Assembly: GCA_035573855.1 (NCBI GenBank) | Contig: DATLZU010000041.1 | Coordinates: forward strand, 1-46,143 | DNA: 46,143 nt | Source: DATLZU01 sp035573855 | GTDB taxonomy: Bacteria; Nitrospirota; Nitrospiria; Nitrospirales; Nitrospiraceae | Direction: 5' to 3' | Part shown: in pieces, positions 26,114 through 37,340 of the stretch | Layout of the letters: each line of letters starts with the position of its first letter | How positions within the stretch are numbered: position 1 is the stretch's first letter | Notes under the pieces: model-generated | What the model saw: the letters and a program-made list of their open reading frames with translations, nothing else | What the model was told of the DNA's origin: nothing | The model's database searches: none | Position numbers and translations under genes: made by a program

Positions 26114-27070
26114 TCAACCGCCGTTTGAGCGTCGGGAGATTGATTGGACACTCACCAGTTCCTTGGGCAGGAGAAACTCGACGTCCTCTTCGATCACCGT
26201 CAAGTCTTCGACCTCGGCCGGTCCGTAGCTCTTTAAATAAGCCACGACTTCGGTCACCAATACTTCCGGCGCGGAGGCGCCAGCGGTAATGCCGACCGCC
26301 TTGGCGTCTTTGAGCCATTCCGGATTGATGTCGTCCGCCGAGTCGATCAGATAGGAAGGAATCCCGCAGTGCTCGCCCAATTCGCGCAACCGATTGGAAT
26401 TCGAACTGTTGGGTGACCCGATGACCAGAATCACGTCCACCAACTTGGCTAATTCCTTGACGGCGTTCTGCCGATTTTGCGTGGCGTAGCAGATGTCCTC
26501 CTGATGCGGTCCTTTGATGTTGGGGAATCGACGATGCAGCGCCTCAACGATATCCCGGCATTCGTCTACGCTCAGGGTGGTCTGTGTGACGTAGGAAAGA
26601 TGGTTCGCGTTTTCGACTTGAAGCTTCTCGACGTCTTTCACCGACGAGACCAGATGAAACTTATCCGGAATCTGACCGAGCGTTCCGATGACCTCGGGAT
26701 GGCCAGCGTGGCCGATCAGAATCAACTCGTAGCCCTGGGCATAATCCCGGTTCACTTCGTTGTGCACTTTGATCACCAAGGGGCACGTCGCATCGATCAC
26801 CTTGAGCCGGCGGCTGTTGGCTTCCTTCCACACTTCCTTGGCCACGCCGTGAGCGCTGAAAATCACCACCGACCCTTCCGGCACTTCGCTCAGTTCCTCC
26901 ACGAACACCGCCCCTTTTTGCCGGAGCGAATTGACCACGTGGCGGCTGTGCACGATTTCATGCCGCACGTAAATGGGCGCTCCGTACTTCTTGAGCGAGA
27001 GGTCGACGATGTCGATCGCCCGGTCGACGCCGGCGCAGAACCCACGGGGATTGGCGAGATAAATCTTCAT
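26114..27070 (-). CDS. ispH: IspH (LytB), HMBPP reductase
   Basis: A protein of 318 residues from ATG 27070 (MKIYLANPRGFCAGV); a start 33 bases earlier would add residues atypical for the family. The three Cys ligands of the iron-sulphur cluster are Cys12 (GFCAGV), Cys96 (DATCPLV) and Cys194 (DICYATQNRQ), with Glu125 or Glu126 equivalent in GHAGHPEVIGT. It makes IPP and DMAPP from HMBPP, the last step of the MEP pathway. GGAG lies 11 bases upstream. It lies upstream of smc on the same strand, 166 bp away, so it may be a separate transcription unit from the dxs-ispG group. Confidence 0.97.
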   Translation of the reverse strand: MKIYLANPRGFCAGVDRAIDIVDLSLKKYGAPIYVRHEIVHSRHVVNSLRQKGAVFVEELSEVPEGSVVIFSAHGVAKEVWKEANSRRLKVIDATCPLVIKVHNEVNRDYAQGYELILIGHAGHPEVIGTLGQIPDKFHLVSSVKDVEKLQVENANHLSYVTQTTLSVDECRDIVEALHRRFPNIKGPHQEDICYATQNRQNAVKELAKLVDVILVIGSPNSSNSNRLRELGEHCGIPSYLIDSADDINPEWLKDAKAVGITAGASAPEVLVTEVVAYLKSYGPAEVEDLTVIEEDVEFLLPKELVSVQSISRRSNGG

Positions 27071-27324
27071 ATCCGCTACCGCTCCGTCTCTGTGCAAGAA
27101 CACGTTCGGACTCAGTCGGACTGAAAGCCGCTCATTGAAACAACACCTTACGTCAGACCCCGCCTCGCCGTCAACACTTTTGACCGCGACCGCCCATGCG
27201 AACGCTGGCCGGGCCGGTCCGGCACTCGAGAGACCGCCGACGTCTCGGACGCTGGCAATCTGAACGCGGGACGGTCGGAGTCGAGCCGCAAGGCCTTGAC
27301 ACCTTGAGGCCTTCTCATTAGGCT

Positions 27325-28037
27325 GTGCTTCAAGTGAGTACGGCTCCCTCCAGCAAGAAAATTCTCATCGTGGAGGATGAGAAAGACATCCTCCAACTGG
27401 TCAAGCTCTATCTCGAAAAAGAAGGATACCGCACCGTCGCCGCGATGACCGGCACGGAAGGACTCCGGTTGGTGAAAAGCGAGCGGCCCGACTTAGTGAT
27501 CCTGGACCTGATGCTGCCCGAATTGGACGGGTTGGAGATCTGCAAGAAAATCCGCACGGCTCGAGAGACGGCCCTCCTGCCGATCATCATGCTGACGGCC
27601 AAGGCCGAAGAGGCTGACACCGTGGTGGGACTCGAACTCGGCGCGGACGACTATGTGACCAAGCCATTCAGTCCCAAAGCCCTGGTCGCGCGGGTCAAGG
27701 CGCTCTTGCGCCGCGTGGAACGCAGTCAGGAAGAAGGTCCGCCCCGCTACCTGTACGGCGACCTCGTTATGGACCTCGCGAAGCACGAAGTCACGCTTAA
27801 CAACCGCGAGGTGCCGCTGACCGCCAAAGAATTCGGCCTGCTCGAGCATCTGCTGCGGAACTCCGGCCGCGTCTTGACCCGCGACGTGCTGCTGAACGCC
27901 GTCTGGGGGTACGATTATTACGGCACCACGCGCACGGTCGACGTGCATATCCGTCGACTGAAACAGAAGATCCCCCTGTTGAACGACGCCATCGTCTCCG
28001 TCAAGTCGCTCGGATACAAGCTCAAGGAACGTGACGG

Positions 28038-28041
<4 letters not shown>
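27325..28041 (+). CDS. phoB: PhoB-type response regulator (OmpR family)
   Basis: A protein of 238 residues, with receiver then winged helix. The receiver (about 11-125) has the acidic pair in IVEDEKD, phosphoacceptor Asp61 (LVILDLMLPELDG), conserved Thr in MLTAKAEE and Lys in VTKPFSP. The OmpR/PhoB DNA-binding domain (about 140-236) has LTAKEFGLLEHLLRNSGRVLTRD and TRTVDVHIRRLKQKI. The start is GTG, at 27325 or 27334, and neither has a strong ribosome site. It overlaps the following sensor kinase by GTGA. With Pit and DUF47 genes converging on it, phosphate control is the best reading, but the exact stimulus is inferred. Confidence 0.92.
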
Positions 28042-29962
<1,921 letters not shown>

Positions 29963-29984
<22 letters not shown>

Positions 29985-30949
29985 ATCGCCCCCGCAAGGA
30001 TCGCCGCACCGGGCAGGGTGAACAGCCAGGCGAACACAATCCGAGCGGTGACACCCCACCGGACGGCGGACAGTCGTTTGATGGCGCCCACTCCCATGAC
30101 GGACGACGTGATGGTGTGCGTGGTGCTGACCGGCAGTCCGATATGCGCCGTCATCAGCAGAACCGCCGCCGCGCCGGTTTCGGCGGCGAAACCGTGCACC
30201 GGTTCCAGCTTGACGATCCGCATCCCGAGCGTCCGGACGATCCGCCAACCGCCGACCGCCGTCCCTAATCCCATCGCGATCGCGCAAGATCCGATCACCC
30301 AGCCCGGGACTTCCGCAGTCGAAATCTGACCGGCGGATAGCAATGCCAGCGTGATGATGCCCATCGCCTTCTGAGCGTCGTTGGCCCCGTGGCTGAAGGC
30401 CATGAAACTGGCCGAGACGAGCTGCAGTCTGGCAAAAAGTCGCGTCGCCACGCGGCGTGGAACCCGGAAGAACGCCCAACTGATAAAGATCATCAAGACC
30501 AAGCCGATCGCGAAGCCGAAAAACGGCGATAACACCATTGCTTCCAGCACCGAGCGCAGCCCGGACCATTTCACCGCCGTCCATCCGCTGTGAATCCATG
30601 CCGCGCCGACCATGCCCCCGATCAGCGCATGGGAGGAACTGGTCGGGAGGCCCAGCAACAGGGTAAAAAGATTCCAAGAAATCGCCCCGGCCAAGGCTGC
30701 CGCGACTACTTCCTGCGTGACTGCAGTTGGATCCACAATACCTTTTCCCACCATCTTGGCGACGGCCGTCGACATGAACGCTCCCGCCACGTTCAGCACC
30801 CCTGCGACCACCACGGCGACGAACGGGCTGACGACCCGCGTGGACACTACAGTGGCGATCGCGTTCGCACTGTCGTGCCAACCGTTCGAAAAATCGAACA
30901 GCAGGGCCAGCACGACGACAAGAAGCAGCATGCCGGTCAGATCAAACAT
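29963..30949 (-). CDS. pit: Pit-family inorganic phosphate transporter
   Basis: A protein of 328 residues and about ten membrane helices. The two PHO4 signature halves are visible: FDFSNGWHDSANAIATVVSTR near the N-terminus and FMAFSHGANDAQKAMGIITLAL in the middle. GLPTSSSHALIGGMVG and LPVSTTHTITSSVMGVGA are also conserved. It is a proton- or sodium-coupled low-affinity transporter in the inner membrane, probably moving metal-phosphate. It lies downstream of the DUF47 gene (146-bp gap) and converges on the two-component system with a 22-bp tail overlap. It is shorter than E. coli PitA, which is common for this subgroup. Confidence 0.95.
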
Positions 30950-31095
30950 GGTTTTGATGGCCAGAGTCGATAAGCGCGGGGCGAGAGTCGAGGCAAGACA
31001 AGGAGGGCGCAGCGCTAAGACTGACAGACTGAAGAAGCGGTTTCACCGTTTTAATCCCCTGGCCTATCGCCTCTAACCTCGTGCCCACGCTAGAA

Positions 31096-31713
31096 CTAGA
31101 TATGCTTCAGCGCGATGCGCTCCAGAATATTCGCCACGTCTTCGCAGCGATCGGTACCCGCTTCAAAATTTTCGTAGATCTCCTTCCATTTGATGACGGA
31201 GATTGGATCCGTTTCGTTCTCGAACAGCCGGGAAATCGCATCCCGCGAAATGCGGTCTGCCTCGTTCTCCAGGCTGTTGACCCGAACACTGACTTCGTTC
31301 ATGTCGGTGTGCGACTTTCCCAGTAAATCCACGGCGGCGCCTACTGCTTCTGAGGCCTGATAGAGGATATTGGACAACTTGATGGCCATTTCGGTGGGCT
31401 TTTCCACCTTATAGAGCACGAACCGATCCGCGATCGCCTCCACCACGTCCAAAATATCGTCGATCGCGCTGGCCAAGTCATGGATGTCTTCCCGGTCGAT
31501 CGGCGTGATGAAGGTCTGATTCAGTTTCCTCGCGATGTCGTGGGTGATCGTGTCACCGTCGTGCTCGATCTTCTTGATGCGCTTCGCCTTTTCGACCGGA
31601 TCGGTGAAATCCTCCATCATGTCTTTGAGCAGTCGACTCCCTTCGATCATGTTATGCGCTGCTTTGCGAAACAGATCGAAGAAGGCTTCTTCTCGGGGAA
31701 TCAAGCCGAACAT
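31096..31713 (-). CDS. DUF47/PhoU-like Pit accessory protein
   Basis: A protein of 205 residues, all helical, opening MFGLIPREEAFFDLFRKAAHNM, which is the standard start of the DUF47 family. The PhoU-like repeats carry acidic metal-binding phrases: EHDGDTITHDIARKLNQTFITPIDREDIHDLASAIDDILD in the first half and NSLENEADRISRDAISRLFENETDP in the second. It is soluble and cytoplasmic. DUF47 genes are nearly always paired with pit, as here, and are thought to control the transporter. It is upstream of pit on the same strand. Confidence 0.93.
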   Translation of the reverse strand: MFGLIPREEAFFDLFRKAAHNMIEGSRLLKDMMEDFTDPVEKAKRIKKIEHDGDTITHDIARKLNQTFITPIDREDIHDLASAIDDILDVVEAIADRFVLYKVEKPTEMAIKLSNILYQASEAVGAAVDLLGKSHTDMNEVSVRVNSLENEADRISRDAISRLFENETDPISVIKWKEIYENFEAGTDRCEDVANILERIALKHI

Positions 31714-31771
31714 ACCGACTCACCGCTGTGTGTTCACAGCGAACTCACCGCTCGGCGCCGTTTTCCGATGA

Positions 31772-32770
31772 TTACCAGCGCATCAAGGCCGTGGCCCATG
31801 TCAGCCCGCCGCCGAACGCGCCGAGCAGCACGAGGTCGCCAGCAGCGATACACCCGTCGCGCACCGCCCAGTCCAACGCGATAGGGAGAGACGCGGATGA
31901 GACGTTCCCGAATCGCTCGATGACAGAATACAGCACCTCGGGCGGAAGCCCCAGTCGATCCCGCAGCGCCGCCAGGAGACGTGCGTTGGCCTGATGCACC
32001 ACGATCCGCTTCACCTCGGAGAGACCGACACCGAATTCCTTTACGTGGTCCCGCACGGCCGCTTCCAGTCGACGAACCGCGATCCGAAACAACGACCCGC
32101 CCTGCATGCGAATCACGTGCTGGTTGCGACCGATCGTGTCAGAACTTCCGGGAGTCCGCGAGCCGCCGGCTGCAACCTGAATCAACCTGTGTCTCGCGCC
32201 ATCCGCGTAAAGTCGGATTCCTAGAATACCGGAGCCATGGCCGTCGACGACCGTCTCGCCGACGACGATCGCCGCCCCCGCTCCGTCTCCGAACAACACG
32301 GCCGTCGCGTCGTCCTCACGATCCAGGAACCGGGACTTGACCTCCGCCGCAATCACCAGGCAACACTTCGCCTGGCCGCTCCTGACCATCGCGTCGGCCA
32401 TCGAGAGAGCGTACAAGAACCCGGAGCAGGAGGCCGCCAGATCGAACGCCGCGACGGCCCGCGCGCCCAGCGCCCGTTGGACGTAGCAGGCGGTGGACGG
32501 GAAGGTCGTGTCCGGAGAGGTGGTTGACACCAGAATGGCGTCGAGCGACGTCGGAGCCATCCCTGCCGCCTCGAGCGCGTGGCGGGCCGCCTCCGCGGCC
32601 AAATCGGATGAAGCCTGACATTCTGATGCCCAATGGCGCGTTCTGATGCCGGTCAGCCGGAATACCCGATCCGGATCCCTTGCCAACGAAGAACTCACCT
32701 CGCCGTTGCCGACCACCCGTTCGGGCACATACGAACCTGTTCCAACGATTCGACTGCGCTGCATCGGCAT
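31772..32770 (-). CDS. fabH: FabH-type 3-oxoacyl-ACP synthase III
   Basis: A protein of 332 residues. The catalytic triad is Cys115 (DLAASCSGFLYAL), His259 (VVHQANARLL) and Asn289 (RFGNVSSASLPIAL), with the oxyanion loop and the C-terminal GAFGGGLTWA glycine motif intact. It condenses acetyl-CoA (or another short acyl-CoA) with malonyl-ACP to start fatty-acid synthesis. It stands alone, without acpP, fabD, fabG or plsX nearby, so it may be a second, specialised copy. Start ATG 32770. It is divergent from the bamD-like gene. Confidence 0.93.
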   Translation of the reverse strand: MPMQRSRIVGTGSYVPERVVGNGEVSSSLARDPDRVFRLTGIRTRHWASECQASSDLAAEAARHALEAAGMAPTSLDAILVSTTSPDTTFPSTACYVQRALGARAVAAFDLAASCSGFLYALSMADAMVRSGQAKCCLVIAAEVKSRFLDREDDATAVLFGDGAGAAIVVGETVVDGHGSGILGIRLYADGARHRLIQVAAGGSRTPGSSDTIGRNQHVIRMQGGSLFRIAVRRLEAAVRDHVKEFGVGLSEVKRIVVHQANARLLAALRDRLGLPPEVLYSVIERFGNVSSASLPIALDWAVRDGCIAAGDLVLLGAFGGGLTWATALMRW

Positions 32771-32936
32771 CCGAGTCTCCGAGGCAGGCTCAAGAGCCTG
32801 GTTTGTTCGCGCCGGGCGGGATTATAGGGTTCCCTCTCCGACCGGTCAACTGCGCCCGACCTCATTTCCGTTGCATTTCAGCCGGACCTCTGTTACAAAG
32901 GCCGCAATTTGCCGACCATCCATCGCCGTGCTCCTC

Positions 32937-33857
32937 ATGCACAGACCACCTATTCGCTGGCGATCGCCGATCGCTTTCACCGTGACGTTGTTGCTCGCCG
33001 CAACGTTGGTCACCTGCGGCTGCTCCAGTACCTCGAAAAAAGCCGGCGGCAAGACCTTAAGCGGCACCGACGAGCAAATCTTCATCGGTGACACGATCGA
33101 AAAAAATTACGACCCGAACGTCATCATGAAGCGGGGGGAAGCGTTCTTCGAGAGAGAAGAATATGCGGAGGCGCTGGTCGAATATCAGCACTTTCTCGAC
33201 CTGCACCGCACCCATGTCCTCGCCCCGTATGCGCAATTCCGGCTTGCGGAAGCTCACTTTAAAATGGCGCGGACGATCGACCGGGATCCCGACCCGGTGT
33301 ACAAGGCCTTGGCCGCGTTTGAGAAGTTGAGGCGGGAATTTCCCGGGAGCCGCTACGACGCGCAGGCGCTGCAAAAAATCCAGGAGTGCCACGAATGGTT
33401 GGCGCAGACCCATCTCTTCGTCGGGCAATTCTATTACCGGCGAGGATCTTATCTCGCCGCCGCCTACCGTTTCGAGCTAGTCGTCAAGGAATACCCGGAT
33501 ATGAACGCGGCGCCTGACGCGTTGTATTACCTGGCGCTGAGTTGGAAAGAACTCGGCGCGGACGATTGGGCCCGCGACAGCCTTGTCTTGTTGGCGGAAA
33601 AGTATCCCAACAGCCAGTACGCCGAAGACGGCCGCAAGCTGCTCGCGAAACTTGGCAACTCGAAACCGACAGCCTTGGTGGCCAAGTCGTCCGACGGTTC
33701 GGACGGCCGCCGGCTGCCCGCTCCATCTTTCAACGGCGCGAACAACCATCGCATTCCCGACTTTCCACCCGGCGCCCAACCTTCCACCTTCACCCCTCCC
33801 TCCGCCAACGGTCTCGGCCAGAGCTTCATGCCTTGCCGTATCGGAGCGTGGTGTTGA
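32937..33857 (+). CDS. bamD: BamD-like outer-membrane assembly lipoprotein
   Basis: A protein of 306 residues from ATG 32937 (a GTG 9 bases earlier is also possible). The signal ends in LVTCGCSST, where the second Cys, after Gly, fits lipidation best. The TPR-type domain (about residues 50-235) starts FIGDTIEKNYDPNVIMKRGEAFFEREEYAEALVEYQHFLDLHRTH. Repeats include QFRLAEAHFKMA, AAFEKLRREFPGSRYDAQAL, GQFYYRRGSYLAAAYRFELVVKEYPD and ALYYLALSWKELG. This is the BamD/ComL pattern. The last 60 residues are a Pro/Ser/Asn-rich disordered tail not usual for BamD. BamD works with BamA in barrel insertion at the inner face of the outer membrane. There is no purine-rich ribosome site. Confidence 0.86.
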   Translation: MHRPPIRWRSPIAFTVTLLLAATLVTCGCSSTSKKAGGKTLSGTDEQIFIGDTIEKNYDPNVIMKRGEAFFEREEYAEALVEYQHFLDLHRTHVLAPYAQFRLAEAHFKMARTIDRDPDPVYKALAAFEKLRREFPGSRYDAQALQKIQECHEWLAQTHLFVGQFYYRRGSYLAAAYRFELVVKEYPDMNAAPDALYYLALSWKELGADDWARDSLVLLAEKYPNSQYAEDGRKLLAKLGNSKPTALVAKSSDGSDGRRLPAPSFNGANNHRIPDFPPGAQPSTFTPPSANGLGQSFMPCRIGAWC

Positions 33858-33946
33858 TTCTCCAGCTTCAAGCCAACTAGCCGGTCGCGAATCGCGCAAG
33901 GCCGAGGAGGCCATCGATTGTCCGGTATTTCGGTGGCTCGCTGATG

Positions 33947-33959
33947 GCTATCCGCTGTT
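33947..33959 (+). repeat. Short intergenic repeat, copy 1
   Basis: GCTATCCGCTGTT lies in the gap between the bamD-like gene and the flavoprotein gene. The same 13 bases occur at 41451-41463, and a diverged inverted form occurs at 45605-45623. The flanks (CTGATG before it, TTGCCGC after it) resemble the low-complexity GCTGATAGC-type filler of other gaps. Confidence 0.5.
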
Positions 33960-33971
33960 TGCCGCTTGCTG

Positions 33972-35180
33972 TCAACGGAATGGTAGAGCCTCGCGTAGGA
34001 GTTCGCGGAACGAGGACTTGACGATGCCTTTGGCCTCGTGGAAAAAGCTGTGATAAGTATGCCGCCCGCGCAACACGTCGTAATACAGGTTGATCACTTC
34101 CTGATAGCGGTGCATGAGACGGTGGCAAAGCTTGGGAAACGAATAGACGATGCGGGCGATCCGGGAGGCGATGCGGAATTCCGGGTAGATCTCCCGTCTC
34201 ACCGCCAACTCGTAGTCCATCAGTGAGCGGCGCCGGTCATGAAACGTTCCCAGAACTGAGGCAGCGGCTATCTGCCCGGATCGAACAGCATAGTAAATGC
34301 CTTCGCCGAACAGCGGATCGACCAGATGCCCTGCATCTCCGACTAGCAGAGCACGGCCGCAGACCAGCGCGAAGGGGGGCTGTTCCATGAGTCCGACCGC
34401 GCGGGGCGAAAAGAGCGGCAACGGATGGCCGGCCGGATGCGGCACAGTGAAACTCGCCAAGCCTTTCTCCTCCCGCACGAACCGATCGAAAATCTGCTTG
34501 GGACTCGTCGTTTTGCCCCGAAACTCCGCCACGCCGATGGACAGCCGCTGATGCTTCGGGAAGATCCACGCATACCCTTTAGCCGTCGCCCCCAGATCGA
34601 TGAGCACCTTCCCTTCGCCCGGATAAGGCGGCATCATGCCGATACCGATCTCGCTCTCCAACGTGGGCATGCGACGCAGACGACGCGCGGGGAACAACCG
34701 CTGGGCCACGACGCTATTGGCCCCATCCGCACCGATCAAGACCTTGGCGCGATAGCGGCCCCGGTCTGTCGTGACCTCGATTGCATCCGACAACTGACGG
34801 AAGGCCAGAGCCTGCTCCCCTTCATGGACTTCGGTCCCGGCCCGGCGCGCCTTCTCCACCAGCAGATGATCGAAACGGTCTCGCATGACCATGTAGGCGA
34901 TCGGCTGGGAAGACTCGATGAGAAATGGTTCCTCGCCCCGATAGGTGAACTGCACGCCGTAGATCGTGTGTTCGACCACCGACTTGAAATCGGACTCCAA
35001 GATCCGGTCGATTCGGAGCGAGAGTCCTCCGCCGCAGACTTTATACCGGGGATGGAGCTGCTTCTCGAGACCAAGCACGGCCAAGCCCGCGCGGCTGAGT
35101 TCATAGGCGGCCGTGGCACCCGCCGGTCCCATCCCAATGACCATGGCGTCGTAGGACTTTATGTGTGGCGCAAGGGGCAT
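33972..35180 (-). CDS. Geranylgeranyl-reductase-family FAD-dependent oxidoreductase
   Basis: A protein of 402 residues. It has an N-terminal FAD dinucleotide fold (DAMVIGMGPAGATAAYELSRAGL), the GGR-family signature YKVCGGGLSLRI near residue 47, VLIGADGANSVVAQRL in the middle and the second FAD motif LLVGDAGHLVDPLFGEGIYYAVRSG near 285. These fit the geranylgeranyl reductase / BchP-like family that saturates isoprenoid double bonds using a reduced flavin. In a non-phototroph the likely substrates are isoprenoid chains of quinones or lipids. Related flavoprotein hydroxylases cannot be excluded. It lies 105 bp after ccdA on the same strand. Confidence 0.88.
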   Translation of the reverse strand: MPLAPHIKSYDAMVIGMGPAGATAAYELSRAGLAVLGLEKQLHPRYKVCGGGLSLRIDRILESDFKSVVEHTIYGVQFTYRGEEPFLIESSQPIAYMVMRDRFDHLLVEKARRAGTEVHEGEQALAFRQLSDAIEVTTDRGRYRAKVLIGADGANSVVAQRLFPARRLRRMPTLESEIGIGMMPPYPGEGKVLIDLGATAKGYAWIFPKHQRLSIGVAEFRGKTTSPKQIFDRFVREEKGLASFTVPHPAGHPLPLFSPRAVGLMEQPPFALVCGRALLVGDAGHLVDPLFGEGIYYAVRSGQIAAASVLGTFHDRRRSLMDYELAVRREIYPEFRIASRIARIVYSFPKLCHRLMHRYQEVINLYYDVLRGRHTYHSFFHEAKGIVKSSFRELLREALPFR

Positions 35181-35285
35181 GGGTAAACCCGGTCGTCAGT
35201 TCTCAGCCTTTCGGATGCTCAGACCTGACAAGGCTCGGCGGTCCTGAACGCGCCCCTGGGCTCAAAGCTGAAAGCCGACGGCTTT

Positions 35286-36032
35286 TCACTGTCCCAGATA
35301 CCAGCCGATGCCGTATCGCTCGAGGAAGCTGGTGATCATGGTGAGCGAGTTGGCGTAGATCATCACGCCGACGACGACCAGCAGCACGCCGCTGACCGTC
35401 GAGACTCCCCACAAATAGGCACGGACCTCTTTGAAATAGGCGAGGAACCGATCCACGCCGAGAGCGGTCAGAAACAGCGGCAGCCCGAGGCCGAGCGAAT
35501 AACACGTGAGCAGCGTCACGCCGTCGGTCAACGCATCGGTGGTGCTGGCGTAGAGCAGGATCGTGCCCAGGACCGGCCCGACGCAGGGCGTCCAGCCCGC
35601 GGCAAAGGCCACCCCGATGAGAAAAGAACCGAGGTAACCGGCGGGCCGGTTTCGGAAATGGAAGCGTTTCTCGGTCTTGAGAAAATTCAGGTTCAAAATC
35701 CCCAGCAGATAGAGCCCGAAAATAACTACCAGGATGCCGCCGAATCGGCGGAGATGTTCCTGATAGGCAATCAGCATCTGCCCGATCAAGCTGGCGGAGG
35801 CGCCGAACGCCACGAACACGACGGAAAAGCCCGCGATGAAGAGCAGCGAGTTCATGATGATGGTCTTGCGGAACCGGCTCCGTTCCGCCGCGTCCGTCAG
35901 TTGCTCGACCGAGAGGCCCGTGATGTAGGAGATGTAGGACGGCACCAACGGCAGCACGCAAGGCGACACGAACGAGAGCAACCCGGCCGAGAAGGCGGCG
36001 AAGAACGAAATCTGCGGGAGCGATTGCGACAT
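35286..36032 (-). CDS. ccdA: CcdA-type cytochrome c biogenesis thiol-electron transporter
   Basis: A protein of 248 residues with six membrane helices. The two redox Cys lie in FVSPCVLPLVPSYISYI (first helix) and AGWTPCVGPVLGTIL (fourth helix), the standard CcdA/DsbD-beta pair. It carries electrons from cytoplasmic thioredoxin to periplasmic thiol-reductants such as ResA, keeping apocytochrome CxxCH cysteines reduced. It begins 2 bp after a TlpA/ResA gene, so translation is coupled. It is one of five genes of a system II cytochrome c assembly set. Confidence 0.96.
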   Translation of the reverse strand: MSQSLPQISFFAAFSAGLLSFVSPCVLPLVPSYISYITGLSVEQLTDAAERSRFRKTIIMNSLLFIAGFSVVFVAFGASASLIGQMLIAYQEHLRRFGGILVVIFGLYLLGILNLNFLKTEKRFHFRNRPAGYLGSFLIGVAFAAGWTPCVGPVLGTILLYASTTDALTDGVTLLTCYSLGLGLPLFLTALGVDRFLAYFKEVRAYLWGVSTVSGVLLVVVGVMIYANSLTMITSFLERYGIGWYLGQ

Positions 36033-36034
36033 GG

Positions 36035-36595
36035 TCAGAAGGCCTGCACCAGACTTTGAATCAATTGGATCGCTTCAGGACTTTGCCAATCGCGCGCGCC
36101 GAAAATCCGATGCCGAATGATGCCGCGACGATCGATCAAAAAGGTCATCGGCAGCGTACGGGCACCATAGGCGATTCCGATGCGGAAGTCGGCATCGTGC
36201 AAGATCGGAAAGCTCAAGCCGATCTCCTGTTGAAACGGTCTGGTCACCGCTGCGCCCTGCGGGTCCGTCGAAACCGCCAGGATCTCGAAGTCTCTGCGGT
36301 TGAACGCCCGGTAAAGCTGTTCCATCGCCGGCATCTCAAAGCGGCAGGGACCGCACCAGGTCGCCCAAAAATTCACCAGCACCACTTTGCCGCGTAGTCC
36401 ATCGAGCGAGACGAGGTTTCCGTCGAGATCCCGCAGTTGGAAGGCAGGCGCCGGCTCGCCGAGCCTGGGTCCCGAGCGGTCCGCCACGGGCACGACCTCC
36501 GGCGGCGACGACGAAGCGCGCTCGCTCGGTTCGCAGCCCGCCCCCGCCACCACGAGCATGGCGAGCAGGCACATGTACCCCCACTCCTGCAGCAT
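36035..36595 (-). CDS. TlpA/ResA-like thioredoxin lipoprotein (WCGPC)
   Basis: A protein of 186 residues. The lipobox AGAGC places lipidation at Cys21, so it is tethered in the periplasm. The thioredoxin-fold AhpC/TSA-Redoxin domain (about 45-180) has the active site WCGPC (Cys81, Cys84) in VNFWATWCGPC, cis-Pro in TLPMTFLIDRRG and the conserved VSTDPQGAAV loop. It is probably a membrane-bound thiol reductant for apocytochromes or Cu-site assembly, recharged by the adjacent CcdA. It starts 9 bp after a second TlpA-type gene with a different active-site sequence. Confidence 0.95.
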   Translation of the reverse strand: MLQEWGYMCLLAMLVVAGAGCEPSERASSSPPEVVPVADRSGPRLGEPAPAFQLRDLDGNLVSLDGLRGKVVLVNFWATWCGPCRFEMPAMEQLYRAFNRRDFEILAVSTDPQGAAVTRPFQQEIGLSFPILHDADFRIGIAYGARTLPMTFLIDRRGIIRHRIFGARDWQSPEAIQLIQSLVQAF

Positions 36596-36604
36596 GACGA
36601 CGGA

Positions 36605-37237
36605 TCACAGACGCGGCGCGTCAGCACCCGAAGAATCGGCCTGTGCGGACTTGGCGCCGGATTTCAGCAACTGCGTCACAATCTGCAGATTGTCCAGTCG
36701 GGTCCAGTCGCGAGGCCCGATGATCTTCTCTCGGAGGACACCCTGTTGATCGATAATGTAGGTCTCGGGGACGCCCATCAACTTGTATCGCTTGTCGGTC
36801 TGTCCCCAGGAGTCGATGAGAATCGGGAAGGTGAGGTTCAGACTCTTGACGAAGGGCGGAATGTCCTTCTTCGTCGTGACCCGGTCGATGCTGACCGCGA
36901 GAATCACCAACCCGTCCTTCTCAAAGTTCCTGTAGAGCACCTCCATGGACGGCATCTCCTCGCGACAGGGCTTGCACCAGGTCGCCCAAAAATTGAGAAA
37001 CACGACCTTGCCGCGATAATCGGACAGCCGCACTTCCCTATCGTTGAGGTCCGGCAGTGTGAAGTCAGGCGCTTGCTTGCCCACAGTGAGCGGCTCGTAT
37101 TTGGCGCTCTGCATCCAGACCACACTGAACGCCAGCGCCAGGATTCCCGCCGCCATGAGTACGATCGTCAGGCGCCGCGAGGCCGGTGGCATGTGCGGCG
37201 TGTTCCGCACAGATTCGACAGTCATTGGTTTCGCCAT
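36605..37237 (-). CDS. resA: TlpA/ResA-like thioredoxin, membrane-anchored (WCKPC)
   Basis: A protein of 210 residues from ATG 37237 (37225 is an alternative); a longer frame to 37330 lacks support. A single N-terminal signal anchor (residues about 23-42) is followed by a thioredoxin domain with VGKQAPDFTLPDL and active site WCKPC (Cys88, Cys91), cis-Pro in GVPETYIIDQQG and VSIDRVTTKKD. The domain is periplasmic. The different active-site dipeptide (KP versus GP) suggests a different redox potential and partner from the neighbouring lipoprotein. It is the closer match to ResA in context, beside ccsA and resB. Confidence 0.93.
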   Translation of the reverse strand: MAKPMTVESVRNTPHMPPASRRLTIVLMAAGILALAFSVVWMQSAKYEPLTVGKQAPDFTLPDLNDREVRLSDYRGKVVFLNFWATWCKPCREEMPSMEVLYRNFEKDGLVILAVSIDRVTTKKDIPPFVKSLNLTFPILIDSWGQTDKRYKLMGVPETYIIDQQGVLREKIIGPRDWTRLDNLQIVTQLLKSGAKSAQADSSGADAPRL

Positions 37238-37340
37238 GCGTCGTCGAAACAATCCTGAGCGCTCAGTTGAACATCCAGAGTTTTTTGAATTCCGCGCGTG
37301 CCGACTCGGAAGTTGGCACTCTGAACTCACACCTTTTCAC

